A stretch of DNA of 64,000 nt, from NCBI RefSeq assembly GCF_029983095.1, contig NZ_CP120467.1, positions 2,526,501 through 2,590,500 of the forward strand, written 5' to 3'. The notes beneath the pieces are model-generated. The model did no database searches. It was not told the DNA's origin and saw nothing but the letters and a program-made list of their open reading frames with translations. Both the position numbers and the translations under genes were made by a program. The stretch is from Enterococcus montenegrensis. GTDB taxonomy: Bacteria > Bacillota > Bacilli > Lactobacillales > Enterococcaceae. Shown here piece by piece: positions 27,671 to 37,117 of this stretch (position 1 is the first letter of the stretch; each line of letters opens with the position of its first letter).

Positions 27671-27722
27671 AAGAAACTGTTACAAAAAATTACTTCAAAC
27701 AGCTTTTTTACTTAGTTTCTTT
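27671..27722. terminator. Hairpin proximal to the thiN stop
   Basis: AAGAAACTGTT pairs with AACAG and GTTTCTT, interrupted by a T-rich bulge. On the plus strand the inner CTGTT/AACAG stem is followed by CTTTTTT. It may be a weak terminator in either direction. Confidence 0.5.
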
Positions 27723-27747
27723 TTAGCTAAAGCTAAATTAGGTTTTA

Positions 27748-28389
27748 CTAATCCCGACTTTGAATGACTGCTACAATGCCGCTGGCAAAACTGATTTCAG
27801 CTTCTTGGCCGATAAATTCATTGCTGGCATATGACGTTGGCTGTAATACTTCTACCTGATCTAATGTGTATTTGCTTTTTGTCAACGTAAGTTTTGAAAC
27901 AGGTGTTAAACAACAGTAAGCTAAATATTTTAGCCCCGGAATTTTTTTTACGCGATGTTTTCCCGCTGGCAAATAACTTAAGCAGTTTTTATTATCACGA
28001 ATCGTAATTTGCTGCATAAAGGGTGTAAAGCGCGGTTCTACACCTAGCCAAATATTAGCCAATAAATGATCAAGACGGCCACCCGTTGCGCCGATTAACG
28101 TCACCTGGGCTAAAGGATATTTTGCAAAAATTGAAGCTAAGGCCAGTTGGGTATCGGTGTCATCTTTTTCAGCAATCGCCGATAGGATTTCCTGTGCTTT
28201 TTGTCCCACTAGGTCATGCTCTTTTTTACTTAAGGAATCAAAATCTCCTACTGCTAAAGCCACTTCTTTATTTTCTTCCAATAAAAAAAGTGCCCCGCGA
28301 TCAATCCCGACAAATAAATCAAAGGGCTTGGCCATAATATCTGCTGGCCAAAGTTTAGGATCCCCACCTGCCACTAGTAAAATATTCAT
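27748..28389 (-). CDS. thiN: Thiamine pyrophosphokinase
   Basis: ThiN converts thiamine to thiamine pyrophosphate with ATP. The 213-residue protein has GIDRGALFLL, AVGDFDSLS and KDDTDTQLALA motifs, then the GATGGRLDHLLANI block of the catalytic domain. Its ATG overlaps the rpe stop by 4 bases (ATGA). It ends the rsgA-rpe-thiN set found in many Firmicutes. The thiamine importer gene thiT lies 33 kb away under a TPP riboswitch; this gene shows no riboswitch. Confidence 0.95.
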   Translation of the reverse strand: MNILLVAGGDPKLWPADIMAKPFDLFVGIDRGALFLLEENKEVALAVGDFDSLSKKEHDLVGQKAQEILSAIAEKDDTDTQLALASIFAKYPLAQVTLIGATGGRLDHLLANIWLGVEPRFTPFMQQITIRDNKNCLSYLPAGKHRVKKIPGLKYLAYCCLTPVSKLTLTKSKYTLDQVEVLQPTSYASNEFIGQEAEISFASGIVAVIQSRD

Positions 28390-29039
28390 TTGGCCAAAGC
28401 TTCTTTCAAAGCGGCAATTCGTTTTTCTATATCGGGAGCATTGTAAATATAAGAACCGGCCACAAAAACATCTGCGCCAGCCGCTTTACAAATTTCTGCT
28501 GTTTCAGGCACAATTCCGCCATCTACTTCAATTTCGTAGTGATAGCCGAATTTTTCTTTTAAAGCTTTCAATTCTTTAACTTTTTCAACTGCTTCACTAA
28601 TAAAGGCTTGGCCGCCAAAACCAGGATTTACAGTCATCACCAATACTAAATCAGCCATCTGCAATACGTGTTGAATGGCCACAACCGGAGTGCCCGGATT
28701 GATGGTTACCCCTGCTTTAACATTCTCATTTTTTATCATTTGCAACGCCCGATGAATATGCGGTGTTGCTTCTACGTGAACATTAATGATGTCTGCTCCT
28801 GCTTTAGCAAAGTCTAAGATATAATTTTCCGGATTTTCAATCATTAAATGACAGTCCAAAGGTAATTTCGTTACCGGACGAATCGCTGCAACGACAGCAG
28901 GGCCAATTGTAATATTTGGAACAAAGTGCCCGTCCATTACATCAACGTGAATGTAATCAACACCTGCTTTTTCAACGCGTTGAATATCTCTTGCTAAATT
29001 GGCAAAATCTGCACTTAAAATCGATGGTGCAATTTTCAT
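28386..29039 (-). CDS. rpe: Ribulose-phosphate 3-epimerase
   Basis: Interconverts ribulose 5-phosphate and xylulose 5-phosphate in the pentose phosphate pathway. The 217-residue TIM-barrel protein starts MKIAPSILSADF and carries HVDVMDGHFVPN with metal-binding His and Asp, VMTVNPGFGGQ and EVDGGIVPE. The start at 29039 follows AGGAGGAG; an in-frame TTG six codons upstream is discounted. It lies 33 bases after rsgA. Confidence 0.97.
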   Translation of the reverse strand: MKIAPSILSADFANLARDIQRVEKAGVDYIHVDVMDGHFVPNITIGPAVVAAIRPVTKLPLDCHLMIENPENYILDFAKAGADIINVHVEATPHIHRALQMIKNENVKAGVTINPGTPVVAIQHVLQMADLVLVMTVNPGFGGQAFISEAVEKVKELKALKEKFGYHYEIEVDGGIVPETAEICKAAGADVFVAGSYIYNAPDIEKRIAALKEALAK

Positions 29040-29072
29040 AAAAACTCCTCCTGACAATTTTCAAATAAAAGG

Positions 29073-29954
29073 TTATTTATTTTTCTTATAGATTGGACGC
29101 CGTTTTTCAATCTCTGCTAAAAATTGCAAATAATTATCATAACGTACTGATGCAATTTCGCCTTGTTCTACGCGATGTTTGACTTCACAGCCGGGTTCAT
29201 TGACATGCTGGCACTCGCGAAACTTACAAAAAGGGGCCGCAGCGACAAATTCTGGAAACATCCGAGGCAACTCATAGGCGGTAATATCTTGAAATTCCAA
29301 TGAACTAAACCCAGGCGTATCTGCAACAAGACCGCCGTCGATTGGCAGTAATTCGACATGGCGCGTTGTATGTTTTCCCCGCCCCAAATAGTCCGAAATA
29401 GCAGCCGTAGCTAATTTTAAATCTGGTCGGATTTTATTTAATAAAGTCGATTTACCGGCACCTGATTGGCCCATGAAAACACTTAGTTTGTCTTTAAATA
29501 ACTTTTTCAAGGCGGCTATATTTACTTTCTCATTTTCTGAGGCAATGACTTTATAGCCGATTTTTTCGTAAACCGCTTTAACATGCGCAAGCTGCTGTGT
29601 ATCTTGCAATAAGTCTAACTTACTTAAATAAATGACCGGCTCAATCTCTTTGTATTCTAAATTGACCAAGAATCGATCTAATAAGTTATAAGAAAAAGCC
29701 GGTTCCACCATACTGATGACGACAATTCCCAAATCAACATTGGCTACTGGGGGACGCACTAATTCATTTTTACGTGGCAACAAATCCAAAATATAACCAT
29801 CAGTTAAATTACTACTTTCAAATTCAACCCAATCTCCAACCAAGGGCGTCAATTTACGCTTACGAAAATTTCCCCGTCCTCTTGTTTGATACGTGGTATC
29901 TTCTGCTACTACATAATAAAAGCCACTTAAAGCTTTTCTGATTTGACCTTTCAC
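29073..29954 (-). CDS. rsgA: Small ribosomal subunit biogenesis GTPase RsgA
   Basis: RsgA is a circularly permuted GTPase that checks late 30S maturation. The 293-residue protein has an N-terminal OB-fold, then G4 SKLD, G1 GQSGAGKST and G3 DTPGF in permuted order. The C-terminal zinc site includes CKFRECQHVNEPGC. The start chosen is the GTG at 29954, preceded by AGGAGG 6-7 bases upstream; an in-frame extension of 33 residues is unlike the family. In Bacillus the gene directly follows the PASTA kinase gene; here the pilus island separates them. Confidence 0.95.
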   Translation of the reverse strand: MKGQIRKALSGFYYVVAEDTTYQTRGRGNFRKRKLTPLVGDWVEFESSNLTDGYILDLLPRKNELVRPPVANVDLGIVVISMVEPAFSYNLLDRFLVNLEYKEIEPVIYLSKLDLLQDTQQLAHVKAVYEKIGYKVIASENEKVNIAALKKLFKDKLSVFMGQSGAGKSTLLNKIRPDLKLATAAISDYLGRGKHTTRHVELLPIDGGLVADTPGFSSLEFQDITAYELPRMFPEFVAAAPFCKFRECQHVNEPGCEVKHRVEQGEIASVRYDNYLQFLAEIEKRRPIYKKNK

Positions 29955-29992
29955 CCATTGTCCTCCTATAAAGTTCAAGACTATACTTCCAT

Positions 29993-30001
29993 ATTTTACC
30001 A
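29993..30001 (-). promoter_or_regulatory. Extended -10 promoter for rsgA-rpe-thiN
   Basis: TGGTAAAAT on the minus strand, about 40 bases before the rsgA GTG, fits an extended -10 element. It gives the three-gene unit its own start after the pilus island terminator. Confidence 0.45.
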
Positions 30002-30146
30002 TAGTTTTGCTTTTACTTTCGTTTGAAAAATTTCTTTTGGTTTTTCTGAACATTGCTTATCTGTTACTAAAAATTGAACCTTAATAAAAACTGACTGTAA
30101 CTAAACGGCCTGGTAAAACCAGTTTATTTTTCTTTTTTATGGTGTA

Positions 30147-30188
30147 CAAAACAGGCCTGTGATAAAAATTATCACAGGCCTGTTTTTT
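30147..30188. terminator. Strong terminator closing the pilus island
   Basis: A perfect 18-base stem, AAAACAGGCCTGTGATAA and its complement, with a 3-base loop and T/A tails. It lies 3 bases past the stop of the last sortase gene. Confidence 0.95.
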
Positions 30189-30191
30189 GCT

Positions 30192-31355
30192 TTATTTACG
30201 AATAATTGGGTTGTCTGAATGCACTACCCAGCTTTTTTGTTTTGACTTTGGATAAAACTGGATTGCTTTTTGTCGCCAGCCTTTAACGCCAACTTTTAGC
30301 GATAAGGTGTTATCTGGACTGATTTCTTTTAAGGTGTACATAGCTCCTGGTAAATCTTGAAACGTCACCATTCCATCGGCGTTAGCCGTAGCTTTTAAGG
30401 TATCCCCATTGCGAATCACCGGTGCCTTGCCTTTTTTATTAAATAAAATATAGTGGGCTGTCGCAATTTTTTCTCCGGTATCGTCTTCTCTGACAAAGGT
30501 CAAATCAAAACGGCGCCGTTTTAAAATAAATGCCTTAACCGCACGATACAATAAATAAAGCATCAGTAATACTAACAAAATTGTGCCGGCAATAATCAAA
30601 ACATTTTTTTGTTCCCGCGCAGTATTCCCTTTTTCTACGGCCTTTTCCAATTTCTTAGTATAGGGCACGCGATGTCCGGTAACTAATAAACGGTGGGAAT
30701 TAATCATATATGGCGTACAGGTAATCAACGTCGCTAGATCTTGTCCTGCTTCAATTTTCAAGGTGCTTGTTTCAGAAGGAAGCACCACTTCGATTTTATT
30801 GACTTCATAGGCCAATTTCTTTCCATAGACAGTTAACACAAATTGATCGCCCTTTTTTACTTTTTCTAAGTCTGTGAATAAAATTCTATCCGGCAAACCA
30901 CTGTGGGCTGAAATAATCGTATGGGTATTTGCTCCTCCGGTGGGAAAAGATGTCCCTTGTAAAACGGTCGCGCCCCGATTTAAAAGAAAGTGATTGGTGG
31001 TATCAAACAATGGAATATCCACTTCAATTTTAGGAATGGCAATTCTACCAATCAAATGTTTTTGATAATATGCTTCGTCTTGCTTGTCGCTAATCTCTTC
31101 TGCGAAAGGATCATTTCCTGGTGCGAACCCGCCCTTTGTTAATGCTTCGTTTTCTTTACGCTTTTTTTCCAATTCATCTTGCTTTGTCGCCAAATCTTTT
31201 TGAACTTGTTCCAATCGTTTTTCATCTAAAAAGTCATTTAACGCATTAATATAAAATGGATATAAAGCAATTAAGGATCCGATTGCAAACATTAAAATTA
31301 TCATGATACTGCCAATGAGCCGTTTTACACTACCTTTAGGCGCTTTTTTCTTCAT
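30192..31355 (-). CDS. Class C (pilus) sortase with C-terminal SpaA/CnaB-like tail, copy 1
   Basis: A pilin-polymerising transpeptidase of 387 residues. It has an N-terminal membrane segment (about 12-32), a coiled linker and the class C lid motif DPF at 82-84. The catalytic triad is His151, Cys213 (TLITCTPY) and Arg222. A second membrane segment (about 252-275) is followed by a 105-residue tail from 283, which starts FDLTFVREDDTGEKI and contains VTFQDLPGAMYTLKEI, resembling a CnaB/SpaA beta-sandwich. If topology is as usual for class C sortases, this tail is cytoplasmic. The start overlaps the preceding sortase stop by 4 bases. No LPxTG is present. Confidence 0.92.
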   Translation of the reverse strand: MKKKAPKGSVKRLIGSIMIILMFAIGSLIALYPFYINALNDFLDEKRLEQVQKDLATKQDELEKKRKENEALTKGGFAPGNDPFAEEISDKQDEAYYQKHLIGRIAIPKIEVDIPLFDTTNHFLLNRGATVLQGTSFPTGGANTHTIISAHSGLPDRILFTDLEKVKKGDQFVLTVYGKKLAYEVNKIEVVLPSETSTLKIEAGQDLATLITCTPYMINSHRLLVTGHRVPYTKKLEKAVEKGNTAREQKNVLIIAGTILLVLLMLYLLYRAVKAFILKRRRFDLTFVREDDTGEKIATAHYILFNKKGKAPVIRNGDTLKATANADGMVTFQDLPGAMYTLKEISPDNTLSLKVGVKGWRQKAIQFYPKSKQKSWVVHSDNPIIRK

Positions 31356-32590
31356 GATTTGCTCCTTTGCCAATTCATTTGATAGTTGCGTTGTCTATTT
31401 TTACCAACTTTTTCCAACAGTCCTTTTTTCGTTTTTAGCTTAAAACGACTGTCTTTCACACGACCAATTTTTGCTTTCAAATAGGGTTTATCGGTATCTT
31501 CCCAAACAATCCGATAAATATTTCCCGGAATTTGCTTAAACAAGACTTGCCCATTTTTATCACTTGTAACGGCTTTAGGAAAATCACCTAGCGCACTTTC
31601 CAATTGCCGACTGCGATAATCTAGTAAACGAAAAGTTTTGCCTGCAACAGGCTGCTTATTTCCGTCAACGACTTGAAAAACTAAATCGTAACGATGTTTA
31701 CGACTAGCAATCAGCACGAATTTTCGCCAAACCCAATACAAGAAAACTCCTAATGTTAAGACAATGATCCCAATGTATTCAACCAGACGTCGCTTATGAT
31801 ATTCCTTTGCCTTTTGAATTTGTTTTGTCATTTCTTCTTCATAGGGAATACGACTTCCTGTGACTAATAAGCGATGAGAATTGATCATATACGGGGTACA
31901 AGTAACCAGCGTTACCAAATCTTGATTTGGCACAACTTTCAACGTATCTAACTCATTTGGTAATACTGTTTCAATTTTTGTCACCTGATAAGCGAGTTTC
32001 TCGTTTAAAATTTCCAAATAAAATTTATCACCTTTTTTTAACTTATCTACATCCGTAAAGATCATTTTATCGGGCAGTCCCGTGTGACCTGTAATGACCG
32101 AATGTGTGCTTTTACCCCCAATTGGAAATGAACTGCCTTGTAAAATTGTTGCGCCTTTATCCAGTAATACATCATTGGTCGTGTCAAAAACAGGTAGACT
32201 AACATTGATTTTGGGAATGTAAATTGCTCCGACTGTGTGCTTGGCAAAATAGGCTCTTCCTGGCGAAGAATTGTCGCCTACACTCTCTTCAAAGGGATCT
32301 TCTACTACCCCCATGCCTGGAATACTCGTGCCTTGTTGCGCCATTTTAGCATTTTCTGCCGCTTTTTTTCTTTTTATCGCGGCGGCTTCTTTTTCATTTT
32401 TTTCCTGTAATTCTTTTTGATACGCTTCAATCCGCTGCTGATCAATATAATTGTTTAAAGAATCTACTACAAAAGGATACGAAAAAACACCTGCTCCGAC
32501 TAAAAACAAAATAACCATCGTAAATTTCAGAGCTAAATTAATTTTTTCATCTTTGGACATTTTGTTTTTATTAGCCTTTTTTTTACTCAT
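31352..32590 (-). CDS. Class C (pilus) sortase with C-terminal SpaA/CnaB-like tail, copy 2
   Basis: Paralogue of the downstream sortase, 412 residues. Membrane segment at about 21-40, charged coiled linker, lid DPF at 98-100 and catalytic His169, Cys231 (TLVTCTPY) and Arg240. The second membrane segment is at about 270-287, followed by a 113-residue tail from 300, starting YDLVFQVVDGNKQPVAGKTF and ending in basic residues. The N-terminal start follows AAAGGGAGC and overlaps the preceding gene by 8 bases; an in-frame extension upstream lies inside that gene. Two sortases of one class in one locus may handle different pilins or act in sequence; which does what is not visible. Confidence 0.93.
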   Translation of the reverse strand: MSKKKANKNKMSKDEKINLALKFTMVILFLVGAGVFSYPFVVDSLNNYIDQQRIEAYQKELQEKNEKEAAAIKRKKAAENAKMAQQGTSIPGMGVVEDPFEESVGDNSSPGRAYFAKHTVGAIYIPKINVSLPVFDTTNDVLLDKGATILQGSSFPIGGKSTHSVITGHTGLPDKMIFTDVDKLKKGDKFYLEILNEKLAYQVTKIETVLPNELDTLKVVPNQDLVTLVTCTPYMINSHRLLVTGSRIPYEEEMTKQIQKAKEYHKRRLVEYIGIIVLTLGVFLYWVWRKFVLIASRKHRYDLVFQVVDGNKQPVAGKTFRLLDYRSRQLESALGDFPKAVTSDKNGQVLFKQIPGNIYRIVWEDTDKPYLKAKIGRVKDSRFKLKTKKGLLEKVGKNRQRNYQMNWQRSKS

Positions 32591-35500
32591 CTTTTCTGCT
32601 CCCTTTGTTATTTTTGTCCACGATTCGAATTGGTGTTTTCCCACAAACATAATAGATATCCGCGATATTTCGAATTGCAAAAATTGATGCTACTCCAACT
32701 GTGAAGAACTCGCGATTATGGCGATTTTCAGCTCTCGTGGCCGCAATCGGATGATTTAAAATTTCAATCATAACTTGATTGTTTTGGCTACCACCCTTTA
32801 ATTTCACAAATGAGCGATCCTCCCCATTTACAAACCCGCCTAAATAATCCAAGTTGGTGTTGTCCCCATTGATTAAAACACTGCCAGTGTTGACAATGGA
32901 CAACGTTATGGCACTCGCCATTTCTTGATAGCCTGCTGGTGCGCGTAACTCTTTTATCTGATAAATACCTGTCGGTAAGTCCTTCACCACAAATTGGGCT
33001 AATTCTGGTGATGCGACACCAGGGAGGTTATGGGAAATTTCTCCGGTTTGATTTGCCAAATGCATCCGCCCGCCAGTTAACGTATCTCCTTCATTATCTT
33101 TATAAATTATGGTCACATCAAAAGGCTTTAATTCGTTATAAATGATTACATCAATCACTTCATTGCGGCCGGTCAACAAAAACTTATCCGCATTAATTGT
33201 GTCTATCTCAGCTGGATTAAAGGGAACTTTAAAATAATAGGGTTTTTCATTTAACAAAAATCCCGCAACTTTTATTTCATTAATTCGATATTCTCCCGCT
33301 GTTAAATCGTCTACTTTGGCAATTCCATGCTCGTTTGTCTTAATTTCAGTCGTAACGGTTTGCCAACCGCTTAATGTTTTTTTCTCCAAGCGCAATTGCG
33401 AATTTTTAATTGGTGTGGCCGGCCCTTTAACCAAATTAGCAATGTTCAACGTATAACTCGTCTGCTTTTGGGCTTTATTCGGATTATGCAGTCCCAATTC
33501 TCGCTGCACTTCTAGTGTTTCTTGTTCAGCTGCACTTACTCTTGTTTTACTACTAACCGCTTGACTGTCCCCTACTACTTTAGCCTTGTAACGAATGTAA
33601 AGAGGAAAATCAACTTTGCGATTCACATCGATGCGAAAGCCATTTTGATAGTTATCATCGGCATTTAGCCGAACATCAAACAAGCGTTCCTCATTGTTGA
33701 CTTTTTTTCCGGGAAAATATTCTCCTTCAATAATTGTCGGATGAGACACTTCAATACTGGTTAAATCAATGACTTGATTTTCCACTGGGGCACCTTCAAT
33801 TACTAGCTGCTCTAAGCTATCCCCTTGAGCATTTACCAATATATCCCAGGTAACGGTATTGTCTTTTGCGTCATAAAAACCTTCATTACAAAACAGGCGA
33901 TCTCTTTTTAACAAATATTCTGCTTCACTCTTTTGAAATTTTCGCCCGCCATATTCAAATGAAAAATCGCCAACGAAACTGTAACTTCCACTAGCTGTCT
34001 CTTGGTTTAAATCCGCACTTTGATCAAAGGTCGAAGAAACTTCTATCGCTAAGCCACAACACCCCAAGTCTTCATCTAAAATTATTTCTACTTCTTTGTA
34101 AAAAGTTTCCCCGCCTTGGGTTATGGGCTCTTTTTTTACAATATGATACTGCGATTTAGCTAATAAGGTTTTATTAGCATTGGCATAAATTCCTTTTGAC
34201 TTGGCATTTTCATCTGGAATTAATTGATACACACGAATTTGGTTTAAATCTTTTTCGGTGAAGTAATGATACTCACTTTGATTTGCCTTGATTACCCGCT
34301 CTTTGTCTAAGGAAATGGTGTAGCTTTGCTCTTTTTTCAAATCGTAACGGCGGGTATTCGCAAAATAAATCCAGTCAATCTTACTACGACTTTCATTGTA
34401 GACTGCTTGGCTATCCATATTTTGTAAAAAACGCTCATCACTAATCGTGGAGATTCCGGTTGTTTTCACACTATGATTGGCTTGTGTTAGGGCAGCGTCA
34501 AGATACATATTATTTTTTTTCGCCGGCATCGCTTCAATATCGGCAATACCACCTGTCCTTGTTTGCAAATAGACCGTAATTTTTTGGGTTGCGGCCTTTA
34601 CTTTTTCTGGCACGATAATCTGTAATCCCGCCCTCTTGCCTTCCCACGCACCCGTTGCGGAAGTCAGCTCTTTTTTATTGCTAACCTGCAACGTGTATTC
34701 GTCATCTTTTAAATAACGAGTAACACCGGCCGCATTGGTTGCTGTTACCACAACGCCTTTTTCATTTGTTAATCTTTCAATCTCAGCTGAGTCATAGGTC
34801 TTAGGCACATCGCCTTTTTTAAAATAAAAATTTTGGCCACGCTGTTCCAAGGTTAAGGCTAATTCGACCGGACCTTTTGCACGAATCGTCTTGGCTTCTA
34901 CTTCCCACAACATCGTATTGTGCCAGCCACTAAAAGCGACTGGATTAACGGCGATTGCCATTTTTTTCTCACTAGTGGCCTCAGCTGCTAACCCTGTATT
35001 ACTAAAAACTTTAGCCACGACTTTTTGTGCGTCTTTTTCTGTCGAGTTATAACAAATATAATACCGGCCATCGGTTAATTTTGCTTTTGGATCATTTTTC
35101 ACAAAATCAAAAAAAGTAATTGTCACAGTCTGATCGTCAACTTTATCCACAGAATACAGGCGCTCATCTAATTTGCGGCCTTTAATTCCATCTTCATCAA
35201 AAATTTTAATCGAGTCGCTATCCAACTTCCCTGCATTCACCGTTAATGTGATTGTTTCAGTTCCTGGTGTGCCTGTGGTTGTCATTTTCCCGGTGCTTTG
35301 CGCATTTCGATAATAAGCAGCCCGCCATTCAAATGATTCTTCAGATTGACTATCATTTACTAAATGCAGCCGATGCTCAGGTACTGCCAATGTTTTTTCA
35401 CTCACTGCACTGCCTGCATTTTTAGAAGTCCCACTGACCCGATTTACCACATTTCGAGCTGCATGCATTTTACGCGTTACCGTTGTCGTCTTAATAACCA

Positions 35501-37007
35501 ATTTAACAGCAACTTCTTCAACAAATTCGACTTGCGAGCGATTGGTTTTTTCATCTACGTGAACTAATTCATAGCGGGGAACGGCAACTTTTTGTCCACT
35601 TTCGTCGTAAGCCGTAATATCAAACAGCGGCAGCTGTTTTTGCTTGAGGACTTCCTTTAACTTTTCGTTGGTAAAGAAAAAATCAAAGCCGTCGCCGCTA
35701 CTGGTTTCATCATCTTTATAAGGCGGTGTTATGTCATCGCTTGTTAACGTCATACTATTAATTTTGGCATATTTTCCAGCCACTTTTTTTGGTGTAACAG
35801 TCGTCTCCCATACGATGGGCACGCCACCAAGTTGGGTATCATACACCAATGTCTGGTTTGGCGATGTTGTTTCTTCAATTTTAAAACTCAACTGTGTTGT
35901 TTTAATTTCTTGCTCTTTTTTAGCCGTAGCCGTTTGTGCCAATAATAAATTTGCATGACCACTATCATCTTCTAATTCAATGCCAGTTTCTAACACCAAA
36001 GGTAAAATTAAATCATCGATAAAAAATGCATTTTGATTTAAGGTTACTTCCCAAATGTGTTCCTGACTGTCCATTTTGGCAGACTTAATTTTATAATAGC
36101 CGTAATTAACGTCCTTATTCTCCAAGCGAATCGGCTGTGCCGTACTAGCTTGTTCTGGCAGTTTAAACCGTTTATCAATCCCAAATTGGAACGTGTAACT
36201 AAGTTGTAGTTCCTTACCTCTAGCAGCAGTCTGATTTTCTGCTTGCCCGATTGCCTGAGCGACAGCTGGATTGGCTATAAACTTTTTAATATCAATGATC
36301 TGCTCTAAATGCAGCTCGGTTCCTTCGTCAATGACAACATCTGGCACTGTGTTGTAATCTTGCCAGCTGCCGTTAGCAAAAACTTTTAATACACTTTCTG
36401 AAATAGGAGAAACTTTTTTGTTTTTTGGTAACAATGCATCCAGTGAGATGATTTCAATTTTATCAACTGGTGCAGCTTCCATCTCCAAAACTTTTCCCGC
36501 ACTATGAAAATTGATTTCTTGTAATTGGCCATTATTGGCATTCAACCGCTGTCCCAGCAGGCGAATTCCTAAACGATAAGTCGGCTTTGCAACTCTAATT
36601 TGCGTCCGAAAAACCATTTGATAGGTGGTTTTTTCCTTGACTTTATTTGCTGTCTTTTCAACCACGCCGATTTCTTTGGCACTATTGGTCGTACGACTAA
36701 ACTTTTTTTCTGGAAATCGGGTGTTAGTGGCGGCCACTAAATTGTCATCCACATCCACCACTTGGATTCCCAATTTTGTTTCATCTTGAATCGCATTTTT
36801 GGTAAATTCAATTTGCCAATAAATACTATTTTCTTTTTGGTTAACCGTGTACTTGTAAGAAATGTCAACTTCTTCGGTGGCAATAAAACGCTTGTCCTGA
36901 TATTGATAAATTTCATCTGCTTTGGCATTCACCCCAGCTAAGATAAATATATAAGGCACGAGTAATAGCATAACGGTAAACAATGATAAGTATTTGCCCT
37001 TCTTCAT
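32583..37007 (-). CDS. Large pilus-associated adhesin/tip-like protein with CnaB domains; sorting signal not found
   Basis: A 1474-residue secreted protein with a signal peptide (about 1-31) and a large beta-rich body of unknown fold. Two C-terminal CnaB/SpaA-type domains are visible: LRLEKKTLSGWQTVTTEI through YRINEIKVAGF, and VTIIYKDNEGDTLTGGRMHL through YQIKELRAPAGYQ. Size and position before the sortase genes suggest a tip or accessory pilin. The C-terminus is odd: where LPxTG is expected it reads HPIAATRAENRHNREFFTVG, then weakly hydrophobic FTVGVASIFAIRN and a basic tail. I found no LPxTG in any of the three frames there. It has its own promoter. The function as adhesin is inferred. Confidence 0.85.
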   Translation of the reverse strand: MKKGKYLSLFTVMLLLVPYIFILAGVNAKADEIYQYQDKRFIATEEVDISYKYTVNQKENSIYWQIEFTKNAIQDETKLGIQVVDVDDNLVAATNTRFPEKKFSRTTNSAKEIGVVEKTANKVKEKTTYQMVFRTQIRVAKPTYRLGIRLLGQRLNANNGQLQEINFHSAGKVLEMEAAPVDKIEIISLDALLPKNKKVSPISESVLKVFANGSWQDYNTVPDVVIDEGTELHLEQIIDIKKFIANPAVAQAIGQAENQTAARGKELQLSYTFQFGIDKRFKLPEQASTAQPIRLENKDVNYGYYKIKSAKMDSQEHIWEVTLNQNAFFIDDLILPLVLETGIELEDDSGHANLLLAQTATAKKEQEIKTTQLSFKIEETTSPNQTLVYDTQLGGVPIVWETTVTPKKVAGKYAKINSMTLTSDDITPPYKDDETSSGDGFDFFFTNEKLKEVLKQKQLPLFDITAYDESGQKVAVPRYELVHVDEKTNRSQVEFVEEVAVKLVIKTTTVTRKMHAARNVVNRVSGTSKNAGSAVSEKTLAVPEHRLHLVNDSQSEESFEWRAAYYRNAQSTGKMTTTGTPGTETITLTVNAGKLDSDSIKIFDEDGIKGRKLDERLYSVDKVDDQTVTITFFDFVKNDPKAKLTDGRYYICYNSTEKDAQKVVAKVFSNTGLAAEATSEKKMAIAVNPVAFSGWHNTMLWEVEAKTIRAKGPVELALTLEQRGQNFYFKKGDVPKTYDSAEIERLTNEKGVVVTATNAAGVTRYLKDDEYTLQVSNKKELTSATGAWEGKRAGLQIIVPEKVKAATQKITVYLQTRTGGIADIEAMPAKKNNMYLDAALTQANHSVKTTGISTISDERFLQNMDSQAVYNESRSKIDWIYFANTRRYDLKKEQSYTISLDKERVIKANQSEYHYFTEKDLNQIRVYQLIPDENAKSKGIYANANKTLLAKSQYHIVKKEPITQGGETFYKEVEIILDEDLGCCGLAIEVSSTFDQSADLNQETASGSYSFVGDFSFEYGGRKFQKSEAEYLLKRDRLFCNEGFYDAKDNTVTWDILVNAQGDSLEQLVIEGAPVENQVIDLTSIEVSHPTIIEGEYFPGKKVNNEERLFDVRLNADDNYQNGFRIDVNRKVDFPLYIRYKAKVVGDSQAVSSKTRVSAAEQETLEVQRELGLHNPNKAQKQTSYTLNIANLVKGPATPIKNSQLRLEKKTLSGWQTVTTEIKTNEHGIAKVDDLTAGEYRINEIKVAGFLLNEKPYYFKVPFNPAEIDTINADKFLLTGRNEVIDVIIYNELKPFDVTIIYKDNEGDTLTGGRMHLANQTGEISHNLPGVASPELAQFVVKDLPTGIYQIKELRAPAGYQEMASAITLSIVNTGSVLINGDNTNLDYLGGFVNGEDRSFVKLKGGSQNNQVMIEILNHPIAATRAENRHNREFFTVGVASIFAIRNIADIYYVCGKTPIRIVDKNNKGSRKDE

Positions 37008-37088
37008 TAGCCTGTTCCTTTCTGCCTAAACAAAATTTCAACAATTTACTTTGAAATCACTTATATTAAAAATTAGTTTTATAGTCTA

Positions 37089-37117
37089 ATTTTATCAAAA
37101 ACTTATCTTTTAATCAA
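37089..37117 (-). promoter_or_regulatory. Sigma-A promoter for the tip-protein/sortase unit
   Basis: TTGATT, 17 bases, then TAAAAT with a TGA extension on the minus strand, about 80 bases before the start of the gene at 32583-37007. This is among the best promoter matches in the window and separates the island into two transcription units. The rest of the 330-base gap is AT-rich, apart from the terminator at its right end. Confidence 0.72.

Larger units (their letters stand above)
27250..27747. other. Gene-free spacer between mreC and thiN
   Basis: About 500 bases without a supported gene. It contains the mreC leader with a possible TAAAAT -10 box near 27313, and two strong hairpins listed separately. 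A plus-strand frame of 68 codons (27418-27624) runs through one hairpin and has no ribosome site, so I do not call it. Confidence 0.5.

Noticed and set aside
32583..32760. A simple frameshift hiding the LPxTG end of the large CnaB protein
   Set aside because: Neither of the other two frames encodes LPxTG or a better hydrophobic tail over this stretch.
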